64,000 nt of DNA from Afipia sp. (GCA_016201045.1 JACQDM010000008.1:868001-932000), one strand, 5' to 3'; positions 1-10,976 are shown, counted from the first letter of the stretch. Notes: a model not told the origin generated them from the letters alone. Made by a program: numbers and translations.

Positions 1-577
1 CTGCGACGACCGACACGTTGACGCGAACGAGCGGGCGGATGTCGCGATAACTCTCGCCGTCGGGCCGCAGGATTTCAACGATCTGCCACGACGCGCCGAG
101 ACTGACCGAAACCTGATGGACGCGCGGATCTTTGTCGCGCACATAGGCGTCGATTTCCGCGAGCAGTTTGACTTTGGATTCGAACGCGACGCCGTCGAGT
201 GGGTTTTCGTCGCCGTAAAGTCGGACATTGGTGTGAGGCGGTGCCGCTGCAAACGTTCCGCTATAGCCGCCGCGTACCGCATGAACAGCGTCCGCCGCGC
301 GGCCAAGAGCCGATAACGACACATCCGACGAGTGCGCGTATCCAACGGCATCATCCTTCACCGCACGCAATCCAAACCCCTGCGCGGTATCGTAGGTCGC
401 CTGCTTCAGCCGACCATTGTCGAAACCGAGCCCTTCGGATTGGCGGTACTCCAGAAACAATTCGCCGTCGTCCGCACCCGCAAGGCCGCGCACGATTTCT
501 TTGCGCACATCGTCGCGGTCGAGGCCTGCGCGTTCGAGCAGCGACGAGGAAGCCGAAATGTCAGATGGATCGTTCAT
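1..577 (-). CDS. tldD: Metalloprotease TldD, N-terminal part (runs off the left edge)
   Basis: Translation of the reverse strand from the ATG at 575-577 gives about 192 residues with no stop before base 1, so the gene is cut by the window edge. The N-terminal stretch contains ELFLEYRQSEGLGFDNGRL and a later AVGYAHSSD, which match the TldD half of the TldD/PmbA (TldE) family. That family forms a heterodimeric zinc protease that trims unfolded peptides and matures microcins. The zinc-binding HExxxH lies in the missing C-terminal part, so catalysis cannot be checked here. It reads leftward, downstream of the IalB-like gene on the same strand with a 78-base gap. The family call is confident; the substrate in this organism is unknown. 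Confidence 0.85.
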   Translation of the reverse strand, partial: MNDPSDISASSSLLERAGLDRDDVRKEIVRGLAGADDGELFLEYRQSEGLGFDNGRLKQATYDTAQGFGLRAVKDDAVGYAHSSDVSLSALGRAADAVHAVRGGYSGTFAAAPPHTNVRLYGDENPLDGVAFESKVKLLAEIDAYVRDKDPRVHQVSVSLGASWQIVEILRPDGESYRDIRPLVRVNVSVVA

Positions 578-655
578 GAAAACTCCGGGCGCGGGCGAGA
601 CGCCAAAGATAGGCACGAACCGGCGCGAGCGCGAGTGTGGGGAAACCTGCCGCCG

Positions 656-1222
656 TCAGGGCAGCTTGTCGTAACCGTCGCCGAGGCCCTTGAGACTGAG
701 CGGAAAACCGATGCCTTCCTCGGGCGTTTCGAAAATAATGAAGGTCGCAGTTTTCGCGCTTTTAAGCTGGCCGAGTAATTTGTCGTCCATCACAACTTCG
801 GCAACGCAGCCGTTCGGGAGGCAGCGGACGAAACCCGCCCGGCCTACGTCGGCATTGTCGAGTTTCAGGCCGAGGCCGGAGGGTAGAAGAACGCCGAGCG
901 GAGCCACGACCCGCATCAGCTTGCTCTTCTGGTCGGCGGTCTTGAGGATGATGACTGTCAGGCCTGCATTCGAGCGGTCTTCTGCCACCACGCTCTGAAT
1001 CAGCGCGCATTGCTCGGATTGCGCACCGGCAGGCGTGTCGCAGCGGATCTGCCAGTCGCCGAACGTCGCCTTGACCGCCCCTTGAGCCGCGGCTGGTCCC
1101 GAAGATGCGACAAAAAGCCAGATAGCCGTGGAAAGGGCTGCCCAACGGCATGCCGCCGCGGGCAGGCGGCGGATCGGAGAATTGTTCGGCACGCTGAAAA
1201 CTCGCTGGTCAGAAAGGCCCAT
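656..1222 (-). CDS. IalB-type invasion-associated locus B family protein, exported
   Basis: The 188-residue product has a long basic N-terminus, a hydrophobic stretch and a likely signal-peptidase site after GPAAAQ (about residue 46). The mature part contains FGDWQIRCDT and a C-terminal EEGIGFPLSLKGLGDGYDKL, typical of the IalB family of small periplasmic proteins found in many alphaproteobacteria. Four cysteines (DWQIRC, QC, RCLPNGC) could form two disulphides. I chose the ATG at 1220-1222 because AAGGGA lies about 9 bases upstream; an in-frame start further out would add 42 residues without a plausible export signal. The name comes from Bartonella erythrocyte invasion, and no invasion role is implied here. 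Confidence 0.85.
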   Translation of the reverse strand: MGLSDQRVFSVPNNSPIRRLPAAACRWAALSTAIWLFVASSGPAAAQGAVKATFGDWQIRCDTPAGAQSEQCALIQSVVAEDRSNAGLTVIILKTADQKSKLMRVVAPLGVLLPSGLGLKLDNADVGRAGFVRCLPNGCVAEVVMDDKLLGQLKSAKTATFIIFETPEEGIGFPLSLKGLGDGYDKLP

Positions 1223-1607
1223 CAGGTCCAATCCCTTGGCAGTTTGACGGCAATGACGGCGTCTTGAGGGCAATCGGGCCGCCGGCACCGGACCTGAACA
1301 CGCAGAAATCGAATCGAGCGTCCGCAGCACCTTTGGCCGTGGGTACATCGGGCAATTTGCCTGTCAAGCGCTCACCCGATATGGGCGCGGAAAATGCCGC
1401 TTTGGATAGCGATTTCAAAGCCTGCGCACACCTTATTACGTGCATTGCAGCAGCCGCGGAATTATGGTTTGAGATGCTGGAATTTCGACGCGTTCTAACC
1501 GTTTGGCCAATGGCCAAAGACCCGATCGCGACCGAAAAAGCAGACGTCCAAGGCAAGTCCGCCGCCCCGGCGGGACTTTACCGTTTAAGAGCAGGAGCGA
1601 GAGCGGC
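1223..1607. other. Intergenic region between ialB-like gene and ctaC
   Basis: This 385-base gap separates two divergent genes and should hold the promoters of both. No convincing ORF with a ribosome site is present on either strand. The only strong structure is the 17-base palindrome at 1502-1518. A possible weak promoter on the + strand is TTGAGA then TTCTAA after 18 bases, just before the palindrome, but it is far from consensus. Confidence 0.5.
1502..1518. promoter_or_regulatory. Perfect inverted repeat upstream of the cytochrome oxidase operon
   Basis: The sequence is TTTGGCCA-A-TGGCCAAA, two 8-base arms around a single base, centred about 98 bases upstream of the ctaC start codon. The symmetry and position suit a dimeric repressor or activator site for the cta operon. 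No known regulator binding sequence was recognised, so function is inferred from geometry alone. Confidence 0.4.
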
Positions 1608-2447
1608 ATGAAGATGTCGAAAGGCCAGACCGGCCGCCGGATTCTGGGTTTTGCCGTGATTGCAAGCATGCTTGCCGCCGCTGGTGCCGCGTTCGCAGGG
1701 ACCGGGCAACCGACGCCTTGGGAATACACCCTTCAGGGCTCCGCCTCGCCGGTGATGGACAACATCATCTGGTTTCACAATTTTCTGCTCTGGCTGATCA
1801 CTGCAATCACGCTGTTCGTTCTGCTCCTCCTGATCATCGTCGCGGTGAAGTTCAACGCGAAATCCAATCCCGTTCCGTCGAAGACCACGCACAACACGCT
1901 GATCGAAGTGGCTTGGACGATCATCCCCGTCCTCATCCTCGTCGGCATCGCGGTTCCCTCGTTCCGCCTGCTATTCCAAGAGCTTGAAATTCCGAAGGCC
2001 GATCTCACGATCAAGGCCACGGGCAAGCAGTGGTACTGGAGCTATGCCTACCCGGATAACGGCAAGTTTGAATTCGACTCGCTGATGGTCGCCGACAAGC
2101 AGCCGCGCCTGCTCGGCGTCGACAATGAAGTCGTCGTTCCGGTCAACAAGGTGATCCGCGTTCAGGTCACCGGCGCCGACGTTATCCATTCCTTCGCCAT
2201 CCCCTCGTTCGGCATCAAGATCGACGCCGTGCCGGGTCGCCTTAACGAGACGTGGTTCAAGGCGACCAAGGAAGGCATGTTCTACGGCCAGTGTTCGGAA
2301 TTGTGCGGCAAGGATCACGCGTTCATGCCGATCGCAATCCGCGTGGTGAACGATCAGGAATTCGCGACATGGGTCGAGGCGGCGAAGAAGAAATTCGCCA
2401 GCAACCCGTCGAACGAATTTGCATCGATCGGTGCGGCGGCTCGCTGA
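1608..2447 (+). CDS. ctaC: Cytochrome c oxidase subunit II
   Basis: The 279-residue protein carries the CuA centre that accepts electrons from cytochrome c in the aa3-type oxidase of the inner membrane. It has a signal peptide ending near residue 30 (AAAGAAFA), two transmembrane helices (about 52-80 and 98-120) and a periplasmic cupredoxin domain. CuA ligands are visible: the His in VIHSFAIPSFG, the pair in CSELCGKDH and the following Met. The aromatic stretch QWYWSY, an electron entry path, is present. The ATG at 1608 was chosen because it starts the signal peptide and follows GGAGCGAGAG; an upstream TTG at 1503 lies inside a palindrome. It is first in a long co-directional oxidase operon. 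Confidence 0.97.
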   Translation: MKMSKGQTGRRILGFAVIASMLAAAGAAFAGTGQPTPWEYTLQGSASPVMDNIIWFHNFLLWLITAITLFVLLLLIIVAVKFNAKSNPVPSKTTHNTLIEVAWTIIPVLILVGIAVPSFRLLFQELEIPKADLTIKATGKQWYWSYAYPDNGKFEFDSLMVADKQPRLLGVDNEVVVPVNKVIRVQVTGADVIHSFAIPSFGIKIDAVPGRLNETWFKATKEGMFYGQCSELCGKDHAFMPIAIRVVNDQEFATWVEAAKKKFASNPSNEFASIGAAAR

Positions 2448-2489
2448 GCCGCGAATGAAGGAGGCGGCCGCGGGCCGTCTCAAGACTGA

Positions 2490-4136
<1,647 letters not shown>

Positions 4137-4208
4137 ACGCTGCCGTCTCAATAAGCATCCGCCACGGCCTCAAGGCCGCTGGCGGGTGACGCGTTAGAGG
4201 AAGTTCTC

Positions 4209-5147
4209 TTGTCGGCTGTTGACCATCACGCGATCGATCTGGCTCCGCGAATCTCGGAAGCGGGCGTTGCCGATTACGTCGCACTGCTCAAGCCGCGCGT
4301 GATGTCGCTGGTCGTGTTCACCGCGCTGGTCGGTCTTGTGATCGCGCCGGGACATCTGCACCCGGTTCTCGCCATCACCTCCATCCTTTGCATTGCCATC
4401 GGCGGCGGTGCGTCAGGTGCCATGAACATGGCGCTGGAGGGCGATATCGACGCGTTGATGTCGCGCACTGCTAACCGCCCGATCCCGCGCGGCCGCGTGC
4501 TTCCCGGAGAGGCGCTCGCTTTCGGTCTGACGCTGGCGTTCTTCTCGGTGATGACGCTCGGCATTCTCGTGAATTGGCTGGCAGGCGGATTGCTCGCGTT
4601 CACGATCTTTTTCTACGTCGTGGTCTATACGCTGTGGCTGAAACGCTGGACCGCGCAGAACATCGTGATCGGCGGTGCTGCCGGCGCGTTGCCTCCCGTG
4701 GTCGCATGGGCCGCGGCGACCGGATCGCTTTCGCCTGAGCCGATCCTGCTGTTTCTCATCATCTTCATGTGGACCCCGCCGCACTTCTGGGCGCTCGCGT
4801 TGTTTCGCACCGACGACTACGGACGCGCGAACGTGCCGATGCTGCCGAACGTCGCCGGACCCGATGCAACGCGGCTTCAAATCCTGCTCTATACGATGTT
4901 GCTGGTGACGGTCGCGGTATCGCCGTGGCCGCTGGGATATTTCGACGAAATCTACGGCGCAACATCGCTCGTGCTCGGTGTCGGCATGATGTTGCTTGCG
5001 ATCAAGGTGTATCGTCATCGCACCGGCAGCGAAGCGCTTCGCGCGACGCGGCAGCTGTTCAAGTTTTCCATCGTCTATCTGTTTATGCTGTTTGCCGTGC
5101 TGCTGCTCGAAGTCGTCGTGGCCGGACTTGCGCGAGTGTTGTCATGA
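4209..5147 (+). CDS. ctaB: Protoheme IX farnesyltransferase (heme O synthase)
   Basis: The 312-residue UbiA-superfamily membrane enzyme adds a farnesyl tail to heme b to make heme O, the precursor of the heme A used by CtaD. The two acidic prenyl-diphosphate motifs are visible: [19 protein letters not shown] (N-x3-D-x3-D type) and [11 protein letters not shown]. About nine hydrophobic helices are present. The start is a TTG at 4209 preceded by GAGGAAG at 4197-4203, with no nearer ATG in frame. The stop overlaps the next start as ATGA, so translation of the following small gene is probably coupled. Confidence 0.96.
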   Translation: MSAVDHHAIDLAPRISEAGVADYVALLKPRVMSLVVFTALVGLVIAPGHLHPVLAITSILCIAIGGGASGAMNMALEGDIDALMSRTANRPIPRGRVLPGEALAFGLTLAFFSVMTLGILVNWLAGGLLAFTIFFYVVVYTLWLKRWTAQNIVIGGAAGALPPVVAWAAATGSLSPEPILLFLIIFMWTPPHFWALALFRTDDYGRANVPMLPNVAGPDATRLQILLYTMLLVTVAVSPWPLGYFDEIYGATSLVLGVGMMLLAIKVYRHRTGSEALRATRQLFKFSIVYLFMLFAVLLLEVVVAGLARVLS

Positions 5148-5341
5148 GTGCGCGCGTGGCGAAAAAGAAAACGGCCTCGAAAGCCAAGAAACAGCCGAAG
5201 GGGATTGTCCTCACCCCGCAGCAGAAAAAGCGTCAACGGGAACGCTCGATTGCCATTGCACTGTCGCTCGGCGTTTTGGTCATCCTCTTTTTCGCAGTCA
5301 CGATGGTCAAGGGACCGGCCGTGCTGACGCGGCCGATCTGA
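5144..5341 (+). CDS. Small single-helix protein of the cta operon (CoxF-like)
   Basis: This 65-residue protein has a very basic N-terminal half ([15 protein letters not shown], then [10 protein letters not shown]) followed by one transmembrane helix (about residues 36-56) and a short tail. A small protein of this kind lies between ctaB and ctaG in Bradyrhizobium and relatives, where it is labelled CoxF or hypothetical. Its ATG overlaps the ctaB stop (ATGA). Its position among oxidase assembly genes suggests an assembly or stabilising role, but no motif proves it. Confidence 0.8.
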   Translation: MSARVAKKKTASKAKKQPKGIVLTPQQKKRQRERSIAIALSLGVLVILFFAVTMVKGPAVLTRPI

Positions 5342-5354
5342 CGGACAATCGATC

Positions 5355-5969
5355 ATGACCTCGCAGCCCAACGACATCCGCAAGCCGCCGCCGAAAAACC
5401 GGGACATCATGGTGGCGTCGATCTGCGGCTTCGTCGTGGCGTTCATGGTCGGCGCGTCCTATGCCGCCGTGCCGTTCTATAACTGGTTCTGCCGCACCAC
5501 CGGCTTCAACGGCACCACACAAGTCGCGACATCTGCGCCTGAAACGTCGATCGGCCGGCACATCTCGGTTCGCTTCGATTCGAATGTCAGCGGCGGGCTG
5601 CCGTGGAAATTCGAACCCGAAAAGAATTCGGTCGACGTCAAGATCGGCGAGGTCGTGACCGTCTACTACACCGTGACTAATCAAGCTGCGCGCGCGACCA
5701 CCGGGCAGGCCGCATATAATGTCGCGCCGCTCACCGTCGGCTCGTACTTCCAGAAGATCAACTGCTTTTGCTTCACCGAGCAGACCTTTGCGCCCGGCGA
5801 AAAGCGCGAACTTGCTGTGGTTTTCTATGTCGATCCGAAGATCGCGGACAACCACGACTACGACGACCTGAATTCGATCACCCTGTCCTATACGTTTTAT
5901 CCGGTCAAAGATCCCGAGCCCAAGCCTGTCGCGGCGACGGAAGCGGATAAGCGCAAAGGCAGTCTCTAG
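5355..5969 (+). CDS. ctaG: Cytochrome c oxidase assembly protein CtaG/Cox11
   Basis: The 204-residue product is the Cox11-type copper chaperone that delivers copper to the CuB site of subunit I. It has an N-terminal anchor helix (about residues 18-40) and a periplasmic immunoglobulin-like domain. The copper-binding CFCF is present in [16 protein letters not shown]. The length is normal for alphaproteobacteria. The ATG at 5355 has only a weak ribosome site, consistent with translation coupled to the preceding small gene 13 bases upstream. Confidence 0.96.
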   Translation: MTSQPNDIRKPPPKNRDIMVASICGFVVAFMVGASYAAVPFYNWFCRTTGFNGTTQVATSAPETSIGRHISVRFDSNVSGGLPWKFEPEKNSVDVKIGEVVTVYYTVTNQAARATTGQAAYNVAPLTVGSYFQKINCFCFTEQTFAPGEKRELAVVFYVDPKIADNHDYDDLNSITLSYTFYPVKDPEPKPVAATEADKRKGSL

Positions 5970-6035
5970 CAGAATATGATATGCTGAACAGGAACAAGCG
6001 CCGGTCTTTCCGGCAACGCTCACGGAGAACCTAAG

Positions 6036-6893
6036 ATGGCCGACGCTCACGCCAAACATCACGACTATCATCTCGTCGATCCGAGCCCGTGGCCGATCGT
6101 CGGGTCGATCTCGGCGTTCATCATGGCGGTGGGTGCCATTTCGTGGATGCATCATCTGTATGCCGCTGCTCCGCTGGTGTTCGGCGTGGGCACCGTTGGC
6201 GTGCTCTACACGATGGCGAGCTGGTGGGCGGACGTGATCCGCGAGGCGACCTACAAGGGCGATCACACCCGCGTCGTTCAGCTTCATCACCGCTACGGCA
6301 TGATCCTGTTCATCGCTTCAGAAGTGATGTTCTTCGTGGCTTGGTTCTGGGCCTACTTCAATTCGGCGCTCTTCCCTGGCGATCCGGTTCACGCCACGCG
6401 CGACGCGCTGTTCGGCGGCGTGTGGCCGCCGAAGGGGATCGAGACTTTCGATCCGTGGCATCTGCCGCTGCTCAACACGCTGATCCTGCTCACCTCGGGT
6501 ACAACCGTGACGTGGGCACATCACGCACTTCTGGAAAACGACCGTCAGGGTCTGAAGTGGGGTCTCATCCTCACTGTTCTCCTGGGCGCGTGTTTCACCT
6601 GCGTGCAGGCTTATGAGTATAGCCATGCGGCCTTTGCCTTCTCGGGCAACATTTACGGCGCGACCTTCTTCATGGCGACCGGCTTCCACGGCTTCCATGT
6701 TCTGGTCGGAACCATCTTCCTGATCGTGTGTCTGCTGCGCGCCTATGCGGGCCAGTTCACGCCGACGCAGCATCTCGGCTTCGAATTCGCGGCCTGGTAC
6801 TGGCACTTCGTCGACGTGGTGTGGCTGTTCCTGTTCATCTGCATCTACGTCTGGGGACACGGCCCCGAAGGCGTCGCCCACGGCGGTCATTGA
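6036..6893 (+). CDS. ctaE: Cytochrome c oxidase subunit III
   Basis: This 285-residue, seven-helix protein is subunit III of the aa3 oxidase, which stabilises subunit I and supports its proton uptake. Family signatures include [11 protein letters not shown] near residue 65, [17 protein letters not shown], and the C-terminal [16 protein letters not shown]. The ATG at 6036 follows GGAGAA. An intrinsic terminator directly follows, so this gene probably closes the main oxidase transcript even though two assembly-related genes follow on the same strand. Confidence 0.97.
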   Translation: MADAHAKHHDYHLVDPSPWPIVGSISAFIMAVGAISWMHHLYAAAPLVFGVGTVGVLYTMASWWADVIREATYKGDHTRVVQLHHRYGMILFIASEVMFFVAWFWAYFNSALFPGDPVHATRDALFGGVWPPKGIETFDPWHLPLLNTLILLTSGTTVTWAHHALLENDRQGLKWGLILTVLLGACFTCVQAYEYSHAAFAFSGNIYGATFFMATGFHGFHVLVGTIFLIVCLLRAYAGQFTPTQHLGFEFAAWYWHFVDVVWLFLFICIYVWGHGPEGVAHGGH

Positions 6894-6916
6894 CCGCGCG
6901 TTGCGAATAGAGATCG

Positions 6917-6942
6917 AGGGCGGCCTGTGTGCCGCCCTTTTT
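6917..6942 (+). terminator. Rho-independent terminator after ctaE
   Basis: An 8-base GC-rich stem (AGGGCGGC at 6917-6924 with GCCGCCCT at 6931-6938) closes a 6-base loop and runs straight into five T residues (6938-6942). It begins 24 bases after the ctaE stop. Confidence 0.9.
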
Positions 6943-7007
6943 CGTGAACGGCATCGCTCACCTTTGGCTGAGACTTTGCCGCATTTTTCTGAGATAGGCT
7001 GAGCGCG

Positions 7008-7400
7008 ATGTCAGAGCATAACGAGCCTTCAACCGCCGTATCCCCATTCTCCGCGGGGCTTCGCTGTCGCTGCCCGCGTTGCGGCGAGGGCAGGCTCTAT
7101 GACGGCTTTCTCAATTTGCGCAAACGGTGCGATGTCTGCGGCCTCGACTACGCCTTCATGGATTCCGGCGACGGTCCGGCGATCTTCATAATTTTGATCG
7201 CTGGATTCATTGTCGTCGCCGCGGCGCTGATCGTCGAGATCAAATATCAGCCGCCATTCTGGCTGCACGCGGCACTATGGATACCGCTCATTCTCGCGGT
7301 GACGCTATGGCCGCTGCGCGCCATGAAGTCGCTGCTGATCGCCCTGCAGTTCCATCACAACGCGGCCCCCGGCGAACTCGTCAAGCGCGAGCCGGAATGA
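7008..7400 (+). CDS. DUF983 family zinc-ribbon membrane protein
   Basis: The 130-residue protein starts with a four-cysteine zinc ribbon (CRCPRCGEG, then KRCDVCGLD) and continues into two hydrophobic helices with the family motif MDSGDGPAIF between ribbon and membrane. DUF983 genes sit next to cytochrome oxidase genes throughout alphaproteobacteria, here between ctaE and SURF1, which suggests a role in oxidase biogenesis that has not been defined as far as I know. The stop overlaps the SURF1 start as ATGA. Confidence 0.9.
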   Translation: MSEHNEPSTAVSPFSAGLRCRCPRCGEGRLYDGFLNLRKRCDVCGLDYAFMDSGDGPAIFIILIAGFIVVAAALIVEIKYQPPFWLHAALWIPLILAVTLWPLRAMKSLLIALQFHHNAAPGELVKREPE

Positions 7401-8137
7401 AACGCGCAAAAAAGAAAGCCGCGCCACGTTCGCGCAGCATCGCAGGTCTTGCAGTCATTGTGCTTGTGACGATCGCGGTGCTGATCAGCCTCGGTATCTG
7501 GCAGCTGCATCGCAAGGATGAAAAACATGCGCTGATTGCAGCGCTCACGCAGCGCCTCGCTGCGGCACCGATTGCCTTGCCGCCGAAATCGCAATGGCAA
7601 AATCTTTATCCCGGGCATGACGAATTCACCCGCGTCACGTTCGAGGCCACGATGGATACGCGTCCCGACGCAAAGGTTTTCAGCTCGGGCTCTGCTCTCC
7701 GCACGGACATTTCCGGCCTCGGCACATTCGTCTTTGTTCCGGCACGGCTACGCGACGGATCCGTTGTCGTCGTCGATCGCGGGTTTGTTTCCGACGGATC
7801 GAACGCCGAACCGATATTGCTTCAGGTCTTCAGACTGACCGGCTACATCCGCTTCCCGGAAAAAGCGGGATGGTTCACACCCCATGAGGAAGCGGCCAAG
7901 CGCTTGTGGTTCGTGCGCGATCATTTGGCGATGGCCAAGGCGAACGATTGGGGCGAGGTCGCGCCGTTCTACGTCGATCTTGAATCGTCGGTACCGGCGT
8001 CAGCGCTGCCGAAGGCCGGTCCGCTGCAGGTTCATCTCAAGGATGACCACCTGCAATATGCGATCACCTGGTTTGCGTTGGCGCTGGCTGTTGCGGCGAC
8101 CTTCGGGTTCTGGATCGCAGCACAGCGCCGCCGCTAG
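7397..8137 (+). CDS. SURF1 family cytochrome oxidase assembly protein
   Basis: The 246-residue protein has the SURF1 plan: an N-terminal helix with the signature SLGIWQLHRKDEK (about residues 34-46), a periplasmic domain and a C-terminal helix (about 222-242). Surf1 proteins help insert heme A into subunit I. Other conserved pieces are VVVDRGFV and the late HLQYAITWFALA. The ATG overlaps the DUF983 stop, so the two are co-translated. The proline after RG seen in many homologues (RGWVP) is replaced by RGFVS here. Confidence 0.92.
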   Translation: MKRAKKKAAPRSRSIAGLAVIVLVTIAVLISLGIWQLHRKDEKHALIAALTQRLAAAPIALPPKSQWQNLYPGHDEFTRVTFEATMDTRPDAKVFSSGSALRTDISGLGTFVFVPARLRDGSVVVVDRGFVSDGSNAEPILLQVFRLTGYIRFPEKAGWFTPHEEAAKRLWFVRDHLAMAKANDWGEVAPFYVDLESSVPASALPKAGPLQVHLKDDHLQYAITWFALALAVAATFGFWIAAQRRR

Positions 8138-8235
8138 GCCGAATTGCGCGGCTTTGGCTCCTTGTGACGCAGGAAGTCAGCCGATATGGTTCGGCTCGAT
8201 TTCACCCGGCGTGAAGTCGATAATCATTCATTGTC

Positions 8236-8266
8236 AAAGGCTTATCAGGACGTAAGCCTTTGGAGG
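8236..8266 (+). promoter_or_regulatory. Hairpin abutting the thrC ribosome-binding site
   Basis: A perfect 9-base stem (AAAGGCTTA at 8236-8244 with TAAGCCTTT at 8253-8261) closes an 8-base loop, and the Shine-Dalgarno GGAGG begins at the very next base (8262-8266). The gap then runs 5 bases to the TTG start. The stem could modulate ribosome access or transcription into thrC. It lacks a long T run, so a plain terminator is less likely. Confidence 0.5.
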
Positions 8267-8271
8267 ACCAC

Positions 8272-9687
8272 TTGGCGGCCTATATCTCGACCAGGGGCGA
8301 AGCGCCCAAACTCGGCTTTTGCGACGTGATGCTGACGGGGCTTGCCCGCGACGGCGGACTTTACGTGCCTGAAGTCTGGCCGCAGCTCGATCCGAAAACC
8401 ATCGCGGGATTTTTCGGACGTCCCTATTGGGAAGTCGCTGTCGAAGTCATTCGTCCGTTCGTCGCCGGAGAAATTTCCGATTCCGATCTCGGACGCATGG
8501 CGGCGGAAGCCTACGCCACGTTCCGCCATCCGGCGGTCGTGCCGATCGACCAGATCAACGCGCATGAGTTCGTGCTCGAATTGTTTCACGGGCCGACGCT
8601 TGCGTTCAAGGACGTCGCGATGCAGCTCTTGTCGCGGCTGATGGATCACGTGCTAGCGAAGCGCAATCAGCGAACCACCATTGTCGTTGCGACCTCAGGC
8701 GATACCGGCGGCGCTGCGGTCGATGCTTTCGCCTGCCGCGACAACGCCGATCTGATTGTTCTGTTTCCCAATGGCCGTATATCGGACGTTCAACGCCGGA
8801 TGATGACGACGTCGGGCGCTGCGAACGTGCACGCGCTCGCCATCGAAGGTCACTTCGACGACTGCCAGTCGCTCGTCAAGGCGATGTTCAACAATCACAA
8901 ATTCCGCGATTCCGTATCGCTGTCGGGCGTCAACTCGATCAACTGGGCGCGCATTGTCGCGCAGGTCGTCTATTATTTCACGGCGGCGGTGGCGCTGGGC
9001 GCGCCTTCGCGCGAGGTCGACTTCACGGTGCCGACCGGAAACTTCGGCGACATCTTCGCCGGCTATGTCGCCAAGCGCATGGGATTGCCCGTGCGGCGGC
9101 TGCGCATCGCCTCGAACGTCAACGACATTCTGGTGCGCACGCTCAAGACCGGCATCTACGAGGTGCGCGATGTGCACGCGACTGCTTCGCCCTCGATGGA
9201 CATCCAGATCTCGTCGAATTTCGAGCGGCTGATTTTTGAAGCCTCTGGACGCGACAGCGCAACCGTGCGCTCGCTGATGGGGTCGCTCGCGCAATCCGGA
9301 CGCTTCGTTCTGCCGGACGGCGTACTCGCCAATATCCGCAAGGATTTCGAGGCCGGTCGCGCCGATGAAACCGAAACAAGCGCTGCAATCCGCTCGGTGT
9401 GGCGCGAATGCGGCGATCTGGTCGATCCGCACACGGCGGTCGCACTTGCGGTTGCCGATCAAGACAAGCCGGTTTCGACTGTGCCGAATATCGTTTTGTC
9501 CACCGCGCACGCTGCGAAATTCCCGGATGCGGTGGAAGCGGCGTGCGGCGTTCGTCCGGCGCTGCCGGCGTGGCTCGACGGTTTGATGTCGAAGTCCGAA
9601 AAAATCAAAGTCATGAAGAACGACCAGAGTGAAGTCGAGCGGTTCGTGCTCTCCGTCAGCCGTGCGGCCAAGCAGGGGGTATCTTGA
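8272..9687 (+). CDS. thrC: Threonine synthase
   Basis: The 471-residue PLP enzyme converts O-phosphohomoserine to threonine. The PLP lysine lies in GPTLAFKDVAMQLL (about residue 109), with the phosphate-binding SGDTGGAA following. The N-terminus reads YISTRGEAPKLGFCDVML, as in proteobacterial ThrC. I place the start at the TTG at 8272 because it lies 5 bases after a perfect GGAGG; the TTG at 8260 would overlap that site. Its partner homoserine kinase is at 57647-58627. The stop overlaps the next gene's ATG. Confidence 0.95.
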   Translation: MAAYISTRGEAPKLGFCDVMLTGLARDGGLYVPEVWPQLDPKTIAGFFGRPYWEVAVEVIRPFVAGEISDSDLGRMAAEAYATFRHPAVVPIDQINAHEFVLELFHGPTLAFKDVAMQLLSRLMDHVLAKRNQRTTIVVATSGDTGGAAVDAFACRDNADLIVLFPNGRISDVQRRMMTTSGAANVHALAIEGHFDDCQSLVKAMFNNHKFRDSVSLSGVNSINWARIVAQVVYYFTAAVALGAPSREVDFTVPTGNFGDIFAGYVAKRMGLPVRRLRIASNVNDILVRTLKTGIYEVRDVHATASPSMDIQISSNFERLIFEASGRDSATVRSLMGSLAQSGRFVLPDGVLANIRKDFEAGRADETETSAAIRSVWRECGDLVDPHTAVALAVADQDKPVSTVPNIVLSTAHAAKFPDAVEAACGVRPALPAWLDGLMSKSEKIKVMKNDQSEVERFVLSVSRAAKQGVS

Positions 9688-10976
9688 TGGGAGTGGACGT
9701 CACCAAACTTGCTTCGGGCCTCACCGTCATCACCGATACCATGCCGCATCTGGAGACGGCGGCGCTCGGCGTGTGGACCGGCGTCGGCGGCCGCGATGAG
9801 AAGGCGGATGAACACGGCATCTCGCATCTTCTGGAGCACATGGCCTTCAAGGGCACCACGAACCGCAACGCGCGCGAAATCGTCGAACACATTGAAGCTG
9901 TCGGTGGCGACCTCAATGCTGCAACATCGACCGAGACTACGGCCTATTACGCGCGCGTCCTGAAAGCGGACGTGCCGCTCGCGCTCGATGTTCTCTCCGA
10001 CATTCTCACCAATCCATCGTTTGCGACGGAAGAACTCGAGCGCGAAAAAAACGTGATCGCGCAAGAGATCGGCGCCGCGCAGGACACGCCGGACGATGTC
10101 GTGTTCGAGCATCTCAGCGAATTGTGCTACCCGGACCAGCCGCTCGGACGCACGCTGCTCGGCACGCCGCAGACACTCGCGGGCATCGACCGCAATGGGC
10201 TGCACTCCTATTTAGCTACACATTATCACGGTCCTGAAATGGTCGTGGCTGCCGCCGGCGCGGTCGATCACAAGCAGGTTGTCGCCGAGGCCGAAAAGCG
10301 CTTCGCGGGATTCGCCGCGACGCCGTCGCCGAAGCCGACGCCAGCTATGTTCGGCAAGGGCGGCTCGCGGGTGATTCACCGCGACCTCGAACAGGCGCAT
10401 CTGACGCTCGCACTCGAAGGCGTGCCGCAGAAGGATCTTTCGCTGTTCAGTCTGCAGGTATTCACCAACATTCTCGGCGGCGGAATGTCGTCGCGACTGT
10501 TCCAGGAAGTGCGTGAGAAGCGCGGACTCTGCTACTCGATTTACACCTTCCACGCGCCCTATTCCGACACCGGATTCTTCGGTCTCTACACCGGCACCGA
10601 TCCGAGCGACGCGCCGGAAATGATGGAGGTCATCATCGACGAAATCAGCAATGCGGCCGAGACGCTGACGGAGGCTGAAATCGCGCGCGCCAAGGCGCAG
10701 ATGAAGGCGGGGCTTCTGATGGCGCTGGAAAGCTGCAGCGCGCGTGCCGAGCAGATGGCGCGGCATATTCTCGTTCACGGCCGGCCGCTGACCGTCGAAG
10801 AACTGGTGGCGCGAATCGACGATGTCAGTGTCGAGACCGCGCGCAACGCCGCACGCGCACTTTTAAGTCGCAGCCGTCCTGCGGTCGTGGCGCTCGGAAA
10901 CGGACGCGGGCTCGATAAGGCGGTGTCCTTTGCAGAGGGTCTGTCCCGGCCCAAGGCACGAGCCCTTCTGCACTAG
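9687..10976 (+). CDS. M16 family zinc protease (mitochondrial processing peptidase-like)
   Basis: This 429-residue protein has the inverted zinc motif HxxEH (HLLEH in GISHLLEHMAFKGT, near residue 48) and the downstream glutamate in the ELEREKNVIAQEI segment. It matches the single-domain-pair alphaproteobacterial relatives of mitochondrial processing peptidase beta. No signal peptide is seen, so it is likely cytoplasmic or membrane-associated. The ATG at 9687 overlaps the thrC stop and follows an AGGGGG run. The thrC-M16-acetyltransferase order is conserved in Bradyrhizobium relatives. Confidence 0.92.
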   Translation: MGVDVTKLASGLTVITDTMPHLETAALGVWTGVGGRDEKADEHGISHLLEHMAFKGTTNRNAREIVEHIEAVGGDLNAATSTETTAYYARVLKADVPLALDVLSDILTNPSFATEELEREKNVIAQEIGAAQDTPDDVVFEHLSELCYPDQPLGRTLLGTPQTLAGIDRNGLHSYLATHYHGPEMVVAAAGAVDHKQVVAEAEKRFAGFAATPSPKPTPAMFGKGGSRVIHRDLEQAHLTLALEGVPQKDLSLFSLQVFTNILGGGMSSRLFQEVREKRGLCYSIYTFHAPYSDTGFFGLYTGTDPSDAPEMMEVIIDEISNAAETLTEAEIARAKAQMKAGLLMALESCSARAEQMARHILVHGRPLTVEELVARIDDVSVETARNAARALLSRSRPAVVALGNGRGLDKAVSFAEGLSRPKARALLH

